Shown in pieces: positions 12,301 to 24,194 of a DNA stretch of 64,000 nucleotides. The notes beneath the pieces are model-generated. The model searched no databases and was not told the origin of the DNA. It saw only the letters and a program-made list of their open reading frames with translations. Position 1 is the first letter of the stretch. Each line of letters begins with the position of its first letter. Position numbers and translations under genes: made by a program. The DNA is from Elysia chlorotica (taxonomy: Eukaryota > Mollusca > Gastropoda > Plakobranchidae): contig RQTK01000013.1 in NCBI GenBank assembly GCA_003991915.1, positions 1,049,694 through 1,113,693 on the forward strand. The letters are read 5' to 3'.

Positions 12301-15300
12301 TGATAACAGAAGTATTTTAGATTTCTTAGAACTCTGCTTGGTCATAGGCGACAGCATTTATCTTCCAGTTGTCATATCCGGCAGAAAGAATTCATTTTTA
12401 GGGGGTCATTAAACTTAAAACTTTAATCAGAGGATTTTCTTGAAAAAAAAACCCCAACAATGGTTCCAAAAAATGTTAAAGAAATCATAATGCTGTTTTC
12501 TTTAACGTTCACAATGAGGCATGGGGGATATATAGAGTGTGCTTTTTGTTAAGAGTTATTAGCTGTGCGCTGAAGAATCTTGTAAAATATTTCTTATACT
12601 AAATTTATGTCTTTCATTATGGCAGGGTTTGAAACATCACCTGATTGGAAAGAGTTTGACTGGAGGAAAGTTCCAGTCTTTTTTGGAATGGTTACCTCTG
12701 CCTTTGAGGGCATTGGCACTGTAAGTTGATTTAAGTGAAGTGGATATCAGGTTGAGGGATTTGTTTTTCTTAGTCCAAGTTGATGTTTTTATTATCTTTA
12801 TTTGTATGGCAAATATAAGGGATAACTGGCAATGGCTTTTCTGTATTTGAAAAAAATGTGCTGTCTGTAAACGACCTTCTGTGTAGATTGTGATATTATA
12901 AGAAATCTTGAAACCCTGGTAGAACTTAAAAGTGTTAATGTTATGGTAAACTAATTACTATGACAATGATAAAAAAAATGAAATCCAACCAAAATCAAAA
13001 AAAAACAAAAAAAAACTAACAACCATTAATTATACCCCATCCCAAAAAACAACAAAAAAAAACAAAAAAACAAAAAAAAAACAAAAAACCCCAGAAAAAA
13101 AGACATCAACCAAGCAGAACTCTGTAGCATTTTACTAAAGCCAGACTATTTTCGTTAAAATAACAGACTTCTACATTTTTTTTTGAAAAAAAAACAATCT
13201 GTGTCTTTATCCCAAGTTTACTATGATTAAAGCTAAAATAAAATGCAATGTATTGTAATTGTTATTTGTTTTGTGTTGATGAGATTTACCAATTTATATA
13301 TTGAATTGTAGCTTAATTTCTACTTTAACCAGATTATTCCTATTGAGTCAAGCATGGAAGGAAATCGACACAACTACTCAAAATTTCTTCATGGCGCTAT
13401 ATTCATACTTGCAGCAGTTTTGAGTGTGTTTGGTGTTGTGGGATACTTGCGCTATGGGGATGAAACTGCTCAGATGCTGAATGGAAATATTCCAGCCCAT
13501 TCTTACACTGGAATGAGTCTAAATATGCTGCTGTGCATTGGTGTCGTTCTTACATTTCCCCTGCAAATCTTTCCTGTGATAGAGATAGTCGAAATATACT
13601 TGTTTGGGCATGGTGAGAACTTTTTTTGATAAATATTCTTTTTTATTTTAAATCCCAATAGTTATATTTTGAATGTAATGATAAGGATAATTTTTTACTT
13701 CTTGAGGCTGTATTTGAAACCGAGCACATGTTGAAACTATATGGACTGGGTGAAAAAAAAAAAACAACCACCAAGTGACAATGTGGTCATACTCTGTCTG
13801 TGACCTATTTTTTTTTTAGCACAATATGGTTTACTGTCCTTCCTCGGGTCTTGCACTACGAAAACCGTCTTGGCCTTGACGATAGTACTGGGCTATGGGG
13901 TCAAATAATTAGGATGCCCGTATATTCACCTGGTCAGCGCTAGATATATATACATACTTATCTGATGAAACGCCGAGACAATGCATTAACTTTTCCCTCG
14001 ACGGAAAAATTTTCGCTTGACCTTGGCTTTTCAGGTAGTGTCCATCACGTAAATTAATTATAGTCGGGCCGTTTCAATATTTGTTTAGTAATAATAATAA
14101 TAATAATAATAATAAAAGTTAGGTTAAAAAAAGTTCTTGCTTTTACAATCGATACATGGGTGTTTTACTTTTGTATCTGGTTAATTTTGAAGTTAAATTT
14201 TGAAAAAAAAAAAAAAGCCGCTTCAAAAGTAGAAGTACTATCTTTCTTGATTTGGAGTCTTGTATTATAATAAAAAAAATTTTGAACAAGGAATGGAAGA
14301 ATTAGAATTTGTTTTCTCTAATAAAGAAAGTGTGTAACTGTAATTCATTTCTTGCCTACTTAAACGAAAATATTGAAATATTTCAATAACTGATTTTGCC
14401 AATACATGTACTTACCTATCAATCCTTACATTATCAGAATTTCAGGTTTGCCTTTTTTTTCCTCTTACATGTACACGAAATTTTAAAAGTTAAAATATTA
14501 ATAATGAATTGAAGGAACTTTCAAATCTAGTTTTATCTATATCATTTGTTTACTTTGTCATTAATAAAGTAATTGAGAGTAGGCTTTTATAATTATTTTC
14601 TCCTTGGTTTAAACTGGTGTGTTGGTTAGGGAGAGTCAGGGATAGGTAAGCACAGTGAATTTTTAGCTTAGTTATTATATGTTACCTCTCCTCTCATAAA
14701 ACATGACCTATATAGTGATCAGTAAAACCTATTGAGTAGAGAAGAAATGCTATAAGTAGAAAGTCCTTTGATGTCTTCTTATGCAATGAAAAGTTTTAAT
14801 AAAAATTTATGTATTTTAATTTTTTTTTTTTAATGTGTTTAATGGAGAATGTCATTTTACTGACTTTACTCTCTACTTTTCACTGTAGCTATAAAAAGCG
14901 CACTACTATTCACTACTATTCACTGTAGCTATTAAAAGCGCACAGGATATATCTATAGAGAATCAATTCATCATAACTTGTGCTTTTATTCTCACATTTT
15001 TCTTTATTTTTATTTTTTTTAATATAAATTTGCTCCAATTACCATTTATTCTTATGAAATTTAAACAAAAATCATTTCTTCCTGAAAAATCTACAGGGCG
15101 AATATTTGGCCCAAAGGAACCAGAATCAATCAATGAGAGGGATGGAGAGTCCGCAGATTTAAGGGAGTCAGATGAGACAGCTCTTCTACCAAAGGAAAAG
15201 GGTGAACATATGGCAGCTCCTTTAGTTACAGCTATTTCTTCAGAGGTGAATTTAGTTATTGTAAGCGGTGCACAACAAATACATGCTCATTTTTCTTCTG

Positions 15301-17009
15301 CTTTTCCCCATACCCTTTGAAGGAAACATTGTTTAACCAAGAGTTCAGGTCCTGATTCTTCTTGGCATTGGTATTGTGAGTTAAGTTGCCATTACTATCG
15401 GATCCTTGCCACACTTTACTTATGCAGTGATTTAAGAGCCTGAGCTACCCATTTCGAGCTGGGGTGACACAGGGCCTGATAAAAAAAAGCGTTACTCGGG
15501 GGTTCAAACCCAGCACCTCAAAGATAGCCCACACAATAACAAAATTATGCCACTAGCGACCCCCCCCCCTCCTAGATGTCATTACTGCACTTTGAACACT
15601 GATTGAAAAAGATTTCCTCTCAAAAGCATATTGCTTGTGTATTTCTAACCTTATCGTTGCCATCACTTTAAAACGTTGTGTGGGACCACCAGGAAGCATT
15701 GGGTAGGAGATCTTGTAGAAGATGCTAAGTTGGGAAAGATGAATAATCTTTCATGCTAGATAAATCTGATTCGTAATTTTGCAATAGAGTGACCATCTTC
15801 CCAGCTCTAGGCAGAATTAAAATACCAATTTTTAAAATGTTATTATGGATAATTAAATTAAATTTCAATTTTAGTTTAAGGATTCGGAACTCTATCTTAA
15901 AGAGTAAAAAAAAAATGGAAGAAGAGTTCTATTTTTAGGCAATAGAATTTGGGATTCAATGCCTTTCCAACATTGGTACTTTAATATTAAAATCACTCAT
16001 AATCTAGATCTGAAGACAATTTTATAAAAATTATGCCCTGTTGGACTAAGTTTGACTAATGGATAATTTAAGCTTTAAGATGGTATAGATATGTGAAAAA
16101 TATCCATACCATGTCAAATATAATGATATATTAAAGATGAGACTCATTGTCCATTTATTTTTGTTTGCTTAAGATGTAGCAGGAAAAGGTGATGAAGCAA
16201 GAATGAAAGAAAGAAGTATTTTATACCATTAAAAGAAAATATAAAGAGGCATATTATATTTTGAAAATTTGAATTAAACATGATGGGCATAGCTCTTCAT
16301 GCCATCAGTATTTCTTTATTTTCAGGTTGCTGCTTGGAAAAGGAATATCTTGCGCATGCTTCTGGTTCTGACAGCAGCTGGTCTGGCGATCCTGTTGCGA
16401 GATTTTTTTGCATATGTCGGAGCTCTAACCGGTATGCCCTTTTAAAAAAAATTGTATTTAGTCGAACAAAAAAAAGTGCAGTTTACTATTCTTTGAATGT
16501 TGTTCTTTTACAATGGAAGATTATAGGTCTATCCATTAAGTTAATCTGTTGCATGTGATGTGTCAAAAGAAATGATGAGTCAACAAATGTTGGCATGACA
16601 TATACAGTTGTTCTATCATGCTGCTTTCCTTACTCAGAATTTAATTCGTTAAGAATTACTAGAATTATAAAAAAAAAATTTTATGATTGCAGCTCACATA
16701 CTGAAAAATATCTGATGTTTGACAAATTCTAAACATTGCCAACATTTGTGGACTTTGCTTTACACACGTTCATTTTCTATAAATTTAGTATTGTTTGTTC
16801 TCTAGAACAATTTTGTCTTTTCCACAGGCGCGATCGGAAGCTCTCTACTGGCATACATTCTTCCTTGTCTTTTCCATTTGAAATTCCGATGGCATGAATG
16901 TGGGTATGCCACTAGGATCAAAGACATATTCATAATTGTTTTTGGTATATTGGCAAGTATTGTAAGCTTGTATATTACCATCAGTGAAATTGCTTCAAAA
17001 TTTAAATGA
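2100..17009 (+). CDS. Amino-acid transporter, SLC36/SLC32-type (AA_trans family)
   Basis: Predicted polytopic membrane carrier for amino acids, probably proton-coupled and lysosomal or plasma-membrane, by analogy with the family. Eight coding exons join in phase: 2100-2146, 4338-4449, 11325-12120, 12626-12720, 13333-13612, 15097-15245, 16326-16431 and 16828-17009 (588 aa). The start MEESDVVIEQGTHTM has a good context (AGAATGG) and an in-frame stop at 2052-2054. The first helix has the family motif (KAFIGANYLSIAYAFKQSG, about residues 32-50), and later helices include EGIGTIIPIESSM (about 345-357). Two insertions stand out: an acidic run at residues 99-113 (QEEDDDDDWDSDDSSE) and a Ser/Thr-rich loop at about 175-268 with five N-glycosylation sequons (181, 191, 198, 227, 259). 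A first AATAAA after the stop is at 17612. The exact subfamily and substrate cannot be read from the sequence. Confidence 0.88.
2670..2708. repeat. (TAA)n microsatellite
   Basis: Interrupted run of AAT/TAA units in intron 1 of the transporter gene, continuing as TAA-rich sequence to about 2760. Confidence 0.7.
3960..4233 (+). repeat. Retroelement-like 3' tail with duplicated (TTGAAA) end
   Basis: A 36-bp segment starting GCTGAATAAACATTGAAATT occurs at 4140-4175 and again at 4198-4233. Each copy has an AATAAA and an ATTGAA-type microsatellite tail, as expected for the 3' end of a LINE or SINE. It lies in intron 1, about 105 bp before transporter exon 2. The upstream limit is uncertain. Confidence 0.5.
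4640..5225 (+). repeat. Two diverged tRNA-derived SINE copies
   Basis: Around 4690 a GGTTCGATTCC box B and the following text resemble the SINE family seen complete at 51098. A second copy at about 5030-5225 keeps the internal GGTTGGGTCAG stretch and the 3' words (TTGTCAGAC, GCCTA, ATGTTAAAT). Both are old and lie in transporter intron 2. Confidence 0.5.
5278..5325. repeat. (CAA)n microsatellite within a local duplication
   Basis: Perfect CAA repeats flanked by two copies of an AAAAACCTTTTCCTACAAC segment (about 5264 and 5320). Confidence 0.75.
6080..6250 (-). repeat. tRNA-derived SINE, minus strand
   Basis: On the minus strand a perfect RNA polymerase III box B (GGTTCGAATCCC, from plus positions about 6206-6220) follows a box A-like GACAGCTCAGTGC. 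The rest of the body has no clover-leaf, so this is a SINE head, not a tRNA gene. A diverged relative is at about 10430-10620. Confidence 0.55.
7160..7395 (+). repeat. tRNA-derived SINE
   Basis: Box A-like GCGCAAGTGGCAGTGCG and box B-like GATTCGAAGCCC are followed by the body shared with other copies (CCCCTACTAGTTGGGTCGG, GTGTGACAGCACGTAAAATT, CACAGTATAGCCTA). It lies in transporter intron 2. Confidence 0.6.
7700..7850 (+). repeat. SINE 3' portion
   Basis: Contains GTCATGGTATCCCCGCTCTG, CACATAAAATTGTCAGACGT and the family end CACAATATAGCCTATATAGT...GTTGGACGTTAAACC. The tRNA-like head is absent. Confidence 0.6.
8190..8425 (+). repeat. SINE 3' portion with 40-bp insertion
   Basis: Same family body (GTCAGTGACAGCATAGTGTGACC ... 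GTCAGACGTTTATTTTGGGG ... GGACGT) but interrupted at about 8263-8303 by a segment (CATTTGAAGGGCGTAACATT...) that recurs at about 8805-8846 next to another repeat. Confidence 0.5.
8530..8780 (+). repeat. tRNA-derived SINE, different family
   Basis: A tRNA-like head has box A (AGTGGTAGAGCG) and a canonical box B (GGTTCGATCCC). It is followed by a body with CAGAATATTGTGCGAGTGAA that is unlike the 51098 family. Confidence 0.55.
8859..9214 (+). repeat. Interspersed repeat with (TAA)n tail, copy 1
   Basis: About 305 bp starting GTGGTCATACTCTGTCTG and ending CAATATTTGTTTAG, then a TAA microsatellite tail. It is nearly identical to 13783-14115. The shared body plus microsatellite tail suggests a SINE or short LINE 3' fragment. 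No clear tRNA boxes were seen. The tail of this copy runs into the assembly gap. Confidence 0.75.
9215..9245. other. Assembly gap (31 N)
   Basis: N run between a TAA microsatellite on the left and a CTA microsatellite on the right. The true length and the repeat boundary are unknown. Confidence 0.99.
9246..9375. repeat. (CTA)n and related trinucleotide tract
   Basis: A pure CTA run passes into CGA and CTG-type triplets. Long open frames here on both strands are by-products of the triplet repeat. Confidence 0.85.
12955..13195. repeat. A-rich low-complexity tract
   Basis: Repeated A-runs broken by single C (AAAAAC type) in transporter intron 4. Probably decayed poly-A or slippage-prone sequence. 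No gene signal. Confidence 0.6.
13783..14115 (+). repeat. Interspersed repeat with (TAA)n tail, copy 2
   Basis: Second copy of the 8859 element, inserted in transporter intron 5. The identity is high with a few small indels, and the 3' end is the same CAATATTTGTTTAG plus TAA tail. Confidence 0.75.
15290..15570 (-). repeat. tRNA-derived SINE, minus strand, copy 1
   Basis: On the minus strand, box A (GCTAGTGGCATAA) and box B (GGGTTTGAACCCC) are about 30 nt apart. The distal part (plus-strand words CCATACCCTTTGA, AACCAAGAGTT, GTCCTGATT) matches 42185-42290. It lies in transporter intron 6. Confidence 0.55.
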
Positions 17010-17510
17010 TGTTTTTGTTGCATTTTTGGATCTTGTTACTTATTCTTGTGCAACTCAATCTACCATTCTTTCAATGTTAACTGTACAAATTATTAATGGG
17101 ATTGCTTTGTTTCAATTTTGTCTAATTTTAAAGTGCAAGTCAGGGTTCTATATTACCTATTTACAAGACAAAATTTGGATCGATTAATTATACTTTATTC
17201 ATGAATTTTTTAACAATGGCTGGTTTGGATTAATTGAAAATCAAATAGTAAATTTGAAATCTTCCTTCCCTTGCTTAACTTTTGTTATTAATATAAATGA
17301 AGAATTGTAAACCTGAGTCAAACTGGTGGAGTTTGAAGTTTGTAAAGAATGTATCGTATGTAGATAATTATGAAGTATCCAGTAGCATTGTTTCATAAAA
17401 AATAGCAAGGCACAGTGATACGAGCATGTCAATTAGTTAAACTGAGCTTTTGTTGACTGTATCTACTTTTCTCTAAAAGCACTGTCTCTCTTTGTTTCTC
17501 TCCGTCTTTC

Positions 17511-17550
<40 letters not shown>

Positions 17551-19267
17551 CTCTCTCTCAAGATGTATGTCTCTTGAAAGAAAGATAAGTCTCGTAGCCA
17601 ATGGATCTATAAATAAAATACAACTAAAGGGCAAATAGAACACTGCAACTGTATGCATCTGTCTCACTATTAAGCAATCTACTAATTGGGACAGGTAGTA
17701 TGTCTGTTTTACTTCTATACTGTTTTGTTCTTTTCATTTTCTGGTTTCTGGTTTCTTTACTCTGAGAAAAAAAAATCCTCCACAGTTCGTTTTGGTAATA
17801 CAAATAATATAGCCTAAGAAGATGAGTGCGCCTTCCTCCATTCCAACCCTTGCATGCAAACCACATTGTTTGCAGCAGTTATATAATGATTAAAGCCTGA
17901 TCTAGCAGTCTCAATACTTTCTAGTTGCAAGAGAAAGTAAGCGCAGTTGGCATTAATTGGCTCAATTTTTTTTTTTTTTCATGTGTTTTGTATTGAAATT
18001 TTTAAAAATTTATTGACATGGCACAAGTTTGGTAAAATATATTTTTTACATACAGTTTATGTCTGATTTAATGTATTAAGGTGAATGTATTTTCAGAGTT
18101 TTTGCATATTTTTAAAGCGGTTATAACAGAAAAAATCCAAAAGCATGCAAATACACTATGCTTTCTTTCTCTCATTGTGATCTTAGGCATCTTCAAATCT
18201 AGCTAACTTCCTTCAGTGCTACAAACTAGTGTGACTGATTCAATGTGGTATATATCCACAATCTTAAGTGTTGTCTAAATCAAATCTGGGGCAGAGCTAA
18301 ACAGCAGAGATAGAGGTGCAGGGAAATTTGATGCTCTACTCACTCATTTACTCAGAAATGGATTATTGATAACAAATTGCTACATTTGTGTTAGTTTGTA
18401 CATGTACATGATAACAGCTGACATGTTCAAAATTATGTGACATTTTTCACACTTTTAAACATTGCCAACATTTGTGGACTTTTTGTACGCAACTGACCTT
18501 TGTTTAAATTTTTTTTTTAGAGTAAAGTTATTAGATTTTAGATTTTTCAATTAGTGATACTTGTTAACCATTTTTACTAAAAGCTCTTGATTTATGTGTA
18601 AAAAGTGATTTTTAATGTGAGCATATCTGTTGAATTTAGGGCTTCCATTTCTATAAAAAAAAAAAAAAAAGAACAAAAAACACCCCCAACAAGTTTGCAA
18701 TTTCATTCAATGCTGGAACATTGCAATCAATGTTTATTTTATTTTAAACTAAACCACAGTTATAAATATCCTGCTATTGCATCATACGTCTATTTGATAT
18801 TTAATTTTGTGAGAATAACTTTCATTCTAGGAAAAATTGATGCAGGGTGCAATTTTGTACTGCTTTCTGTCTAAAACTATGTATCTTTTAACTGAATTAG
18901 CAGGGAAAGAAATGGTCATATCTTTAGTCTATTACATGCAATTTTATCTTCGGTACATTCTTAATTGTATATTCCCTTGTGCATCTCAGTTATATTTTTA
19001 CTATCTATAAGTTTACATAGATCCTCTCAGCTCTTAGATATATTTATTAATGGCAGAGGCATAATAGCTTATGCTTAATTCCTTTAGAATTAAACTGGTT
19101 TTTCTGTGATACATAATTTCAACAAAGATTTTCATTTTACCCTATTTGTCTTTGTAATAAGGAAGATAAAGGATTCTCAATGTGATTGCATAAGATTTAG
19201 CCTATTTATTATTTGCTTGTTTATACATGTCTTTTTGCTTCAAGGAGGGAAAGTAAAAGGGACTTTT
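17010..19267. other. Transporter 3'UTR and intergenic spacer
   Basis: Downstream of the transporter stop. Possible polyadenylation signal AATAAA at 17612-17617. A TCTG microsatellite occupies about 17510-17550. Otherwise AT-rich with no coding signal found. Confidence 0.5.
17510..17550. repeat. (TCTG)n microsatellite
   Basis: About nine consecutive tetranucleotide units ending in TCTA. Confidence 0.85.
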
Positions 19268-19860
19268 TTCTTTGAAATATGTACCGGGGTACAAAGCAGC
19301 TCAGCTATATCTTTGAAAGGGTTAACATCATCACCACCATTTTAAAGAACTTATAGGCTTCAGAATCCTAAGATTAATAGGACTTTCTTTGAGGTTATGC
19401 TATTCTCAGAAAGGAGCATACATAGTTAGCATTTTAACATTTTTTTAAAAACCAAGTGCTTTATTTTATAGGCTGTACATTAAGCTGTTTGTTGTATAGT
19501 TATGTAATATACATATTGTTTCTGATAAACATACATAACTAAACCTTTTTTTTTTCATGTATTATAATTCTCATATTAAATATATATTGATTGAGCCTAA
19601 ATTGTGCCTTCATAGTGTAAATATAAACAAATTATTGAAATCCTTATAACTTGTTTGCTATGTAAAGTTTTCATTTCAAATTTCTTGTTATATTGAAATT
19701 TAAATGTTTCCTTACAAAAAGTTAGATCTATCAATGCAATTTCATTTGGATGCCAATCATTTGCCTTGTGACCGATTCAAGTTTTTCAAGTGTAACTGAT
19801 TAACCTTCTCCATACTAAGCTTTTTTGAACACTTCTTTTGAATCTATCTGGAACTCTTGT
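19268..19860 (+). repeat. Local duplication, left copy
   Basis: Two blocks, 19268-19587 and 19833-19860, match the contiguous sequence 20853-21195. The left copy has about 245 bp between the blocks that the right copy lacks. Confidence 0.8.
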
Positions 19861-20402
19861 CAACATTTTTTTTTTCAAAACCAAGTGCAATTATATTATT
19901 TGCTTTTAATGCTTTTGCCTCACACATTAAATACTTGTTGAAGTTCTCTGAGTCCTGAATATGCTCAAGCAAATCTGCTGGTGATTTTATATACTAGCTT
20001 CAACTTTCAGCAATAGGAAGCCTTGTTTATCTTAAAGCTAAGTCTTTAATACAGGCTGAATATTAATCTCCCCTGACGTGTTCATGTTACTGTCTTCAAA
20101 AACATTTTTTGCTTAGGTGTATCATAGCATGTCGTTCATTGGTGGACTTAATGCAAAACATAAAATCACAGAAATTGAATAAACAAAAGTTGAAGAATCA
20201 TAAGAAATAGATCTGCTTGAATTCCTATAATGTTTGAAGTTATGATATCATTTTGTATACTCTAAATTTTCTCCTTATACGTATGTGAGGAAAGGATTTT
20301 TTTTTAATGTCTAAAAGTTTCATAGCTTTAATGTCATTTCCACCAAACTTAAATATGGCTTTTTTGGCTCATCTTGTGAAAACATTTTTCCGAGTTAAAA
20401 AC

Positions 20403-20462
20403 ACGTACACAATATAGCCTATATAGTGCTGATGTTGGACGTTAAATCAACTCAACAAAAAC
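20403..20462 (+). repeat. SINE 3' end fragment
   Basis: Family end only (CACAATATAGCCTATATAGT, then GATGTTGGACGTTAAATC). Confidence 0.6.
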
Positions 20463-20852
20463 AACAACTTTGTTAAAAATGTCTATGGCTTAAAAGAACA
20501 GTTAACACAACTTTCAACTCATTTGGGTGTTGAATTTTTTGTTCTTTCTCAGTGTACTAAAGCTCTCATATTATGTGAGCCATGCTCACTACACTGCATG
20601 CTGCATTGCAAATTTTGTGAACCTGAACTTGCAAGTGAAAATTGTAAAATTTGTAAAAAAAAATTACGGGTTAAAATATGTTGAATGTAGTTGTACATGC
20701 TTAATGATAAAATAATTATTGGGAAATTAAAAAACTGCAAATTATTGACACAACAATGGTTACAGCCTTCAGACTTTAGAACGTCTATGTATTAATTTGT
20801 GAAAAGTTTCAATAATTCAATATGTACCTGGCATTGATGTTTTTCTTAGTTG

Positions 20853-21195
20853 TTCTTTGAAATATGTACCGGGGTACAAAGCAGCTCAGCTATATCTTTG
20901 AAAGGGTTAACATCATCACCACCATTTTAAAGAACTTATAGGCTTCAGAATCCTAAGATTAATAGGACTTTCTTTGAGGTTATGCTATTCTCAGAAAGGA
21001 GCATACATAGTTAGCATTTTAACATTTTTTTTAAAAACCAAGTGCTTTATTTTATAGGCTGTACATTAAGCTGTTTGTTGTATATGTAATATACATATTG
21101 TTTCTGATAAACATACATAACTAAACCTTTTTTTTTTCATGTATTATAATTCTCATATTAAATATATTTCTTTTGAATCTATCTGGAACTCTTGT
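20853..21195 (+). repeat. Local duplication, right copy
   Basis: Nearly identical to the two blocks at 19268-19587 and 19833-19860, joined without the intervening 245 bp. The duplicated text shows no coding signal. Confidence 0.8.
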
Positions 21196-24194
21196 GACTT
21201 TTTGGATCACAGAAATCGTACTCCAGAGCTCTTTTGAAACATTTTAACCTTTTCCATCACCACAGCGTGAAAGGGATTATAATGGAGGCATATTTGGTAG
21301 TATTTTTCATCGATTTCCTTTTCATTTTAATATAGGAGTTAGGCCAAGGTCCTCATATTAAATATGCAAAAAATTTTTAAAAAATACGAAAAATAATGTT
21401 CATGTTTTCCTTTCTACTGAAATCTCAAACATGAACAATAAAGTCATTGTTGGCCTTTTTTTTTGTTGCAATATCATTTTATAAGTTTTCAACTGATGAT
21501 ATTTATTCAAATTTTGATATTGGGGACAGTTTGTAATTTCCTTGGTTGTATTATTTATTGTATTTAATTTACCTCTGAGTGTTGATCAAGCGTAGTTGGT
21601 TTTGCAAATATAGGCCAGTCTTTCAATTGTATCTTAAAATTTTTTTTATGAAAAAAATTATTCTTAAAAATATGCTGTAGTATTAATTAACTTGAGATAA
21701 ATAAAAGCTATAAAGAATATACGGCAGGGATATGTATTGAAATTTCTAGATGAAGTTTATTTCTATTGTCAGGGATGCTCTCCTGATTGTTCACTTTTTT
21801 GGAGTGTCATTGAAACCTTGACTATACACTATATACACAGATTTTTATAATTTTCTTGGTCAGAAAAGTGAATGAAGATACCCAAACAATTTTCATATGT
21901 GTGGAAAAAATTTATATAAAATTGAAGAAATATTAAATGTTTGGGCTTCTGTTTTTATCAGAAGAAATAGGTTCCTGGTTATACAACTTATAACGAATGT
22001 TTCGCATGACCAAAGTTGACTATCAATCATTTGTTAGGAAATTTTTTTGAATGCTTGTCTTATTGCATAACTTTAAAATGTTTTTTGTTCTTGGAAATGA
22101 AAACTTACATGTATTTGCATCTTGTTTTAAAATACTGAAATTTATTTTTGGGGTAGAATATTTTTGTGTGGTGAAGAAAAAAGTGCAGGGCAAGCTGTAG
22201 AAAAAAAAATGTTTCTCAACCAAAACAGTGTTGCAGTGTTGTTTGTTGCTTCATTTTTGTAATTTATATTTTCCAAAACGTAAACAAAATTCATGAAGTA
22301 TTGTTTTTTGTATGATATATAGATATGTAACTGATAACTCTTTATGTTACACATAAAAAGAAGCTAACTTTGAATTTTTTTAAGGGGCGATATATATCTG
22401 AGAATACTATCTCTGATTGTTTGATCATAGACTTGCTATGAAACACCACTTTCTCAATTAATCAGCACTTAAAACCAGGCGTAGTATAATAAAAGCTAAA
22501 ACCAAAGAACATCCATCACCTATAACTTTACATGTTTCAAACGAAAGACAAAAGCTACTACAATTACAAAAGCACTGCACTATTGAGAGCCATTGAAGAA
22601 GAAGCATGCATACTATTACGAAGCAACTCTGGGAAATTTGATAAGTGTAAACACATCCCCAATCTACCTTAAATTTAAAGTTTCATGTTCGACTTAAACT
22701 TCAAAAATAAAAGAAATAAAAATCATCCAATCTAACCAAATCTCATAAAATATATAACTGATTACATGACTGTATATACAGTAGTCCACACGTTTAACGA
22801 CATCTTGAATAACGAGAACTGTTGGAGTAACAAGAGTTTAAACATTTTCATTTTTCCCTTTATTTGCGCCCTTTAATTTATTTTGGAAATAACGAGAGCT
22901 GAATTCAGATACCCCTGCTAATAACTAAAAGTTTAAGAATTAATCTTCCTTAAATAGAATGAATACAAAATTCAGAAGGTGCCAAATAGTAAAATATTAT
23001 TCTGGCACCAAAAACGTACACACATGTCCCAATCCATGACTCTCCCCACACCTTCCCCTTGTCGCCGCTGACAAAAGTGACAACCCCACCCTTCCCCTAC
23101 ATGAACGTAACTCTTGTTCTGTTATCAAATAATAGCTAATTTGCTACAGATGGGACTTTATAATTGAACGATACTGGTAAGTTTTATCCCCTTGCACAAC
23201 GAAACTCATAAATTTAATTAAGGTAGTACCTATGTAACTCGCTATTCTGGTAAATAGTAAAACAATAGAAACAAGAGGCCACATAAAGACATAGGGTATG
23301 TATGAAAGATAGATCTAGATATAATCTGTCGTCTCACGCCCAAACACTCTCTATCAATAAGGACTGTAAAAATCTCTAACTTATTTCACTTGAAAGAAAA
23401 TTTTCTGTGTGACATTATGAGAAAATGCCCGTTTTTAAAGTATTTTATATGCAGTAGTATCAAGTTTACATTAACTTTGACTCCCTCCAGGAGGAGAAAA
23501 AAAAATCAAATGTTTGTTCTTTAATCGACACATATTCAAATCGTTGCATTAAAAAATGAAACTTCAATCTGCAAATGGAAGATCAGAAAAGGCATCTTTA
23601 GCATGTCTTTACAGTATAGCAAAATAGTTGTAGAAAAGTTGTAATGGTACTTATACTGTATGTAAATCATTGAGGCAAAGTTTACCACCATTTTTTAAAA
23701 TCTAATTACTGTGTAAACAATACTGTAATATTATTATCATAATCATCCTTATATATTAATTATTATCTTTTTTGCTTTAAAGTAAACCAATTTTGGACAA
23801 AAACTGTATCAGTGAGAAAAAGAACACCAAACCAAAAATTCATAGTTTTTTTTTTCATTTTTCTTTTGTTTATTATTTTTTTTTCACGCATCATATGTGA
23901 GGATTCCAGCTTTAATTCTTGGAGACAATATTTTTTCCTTAAAGTAAATCTATAAATATAGGATTGGAAGGTCTTTAACTTTCTTTTACCGTTACCAAGG
24001 CTTATAGTAACAATATTGTACTTTATAACATTCTGACTGTTCCTGTGTAGGTTTTACCATGCTGCCTCACATACAATGAAAATCACATATTTTATGCAAG
24101 GAAACAATAAATCAATGATCATTATACTAGATACAAAAAATCATATAACAAAGAACAAAACAATATCTAAAAAAAAAAATAGAGAAAGCAAAGA
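21196..24194. other. Intergenic spacer and CPSF4 3' flank
   Basis: AT-rich. A stretch near 22780-22920 (words GTTTAACGACA and AATAACGAGA) resembles the edge of a degraded DNA transposon but has no clear partner. A minus-strand polyadenylation signal (TTTATT on plus) at 23869-23874 would give CPSF4 a 3'UTR of about 0.32 kb. Confidence 0.4.

Noticed and set aside
15030-15320. Taking the whole 96-codon frame as a separate gene
   Set aside because: Only 15097-15245 is coding. It is transporter exon 6, with phase-matched acceptor and donor; the rest is intron.
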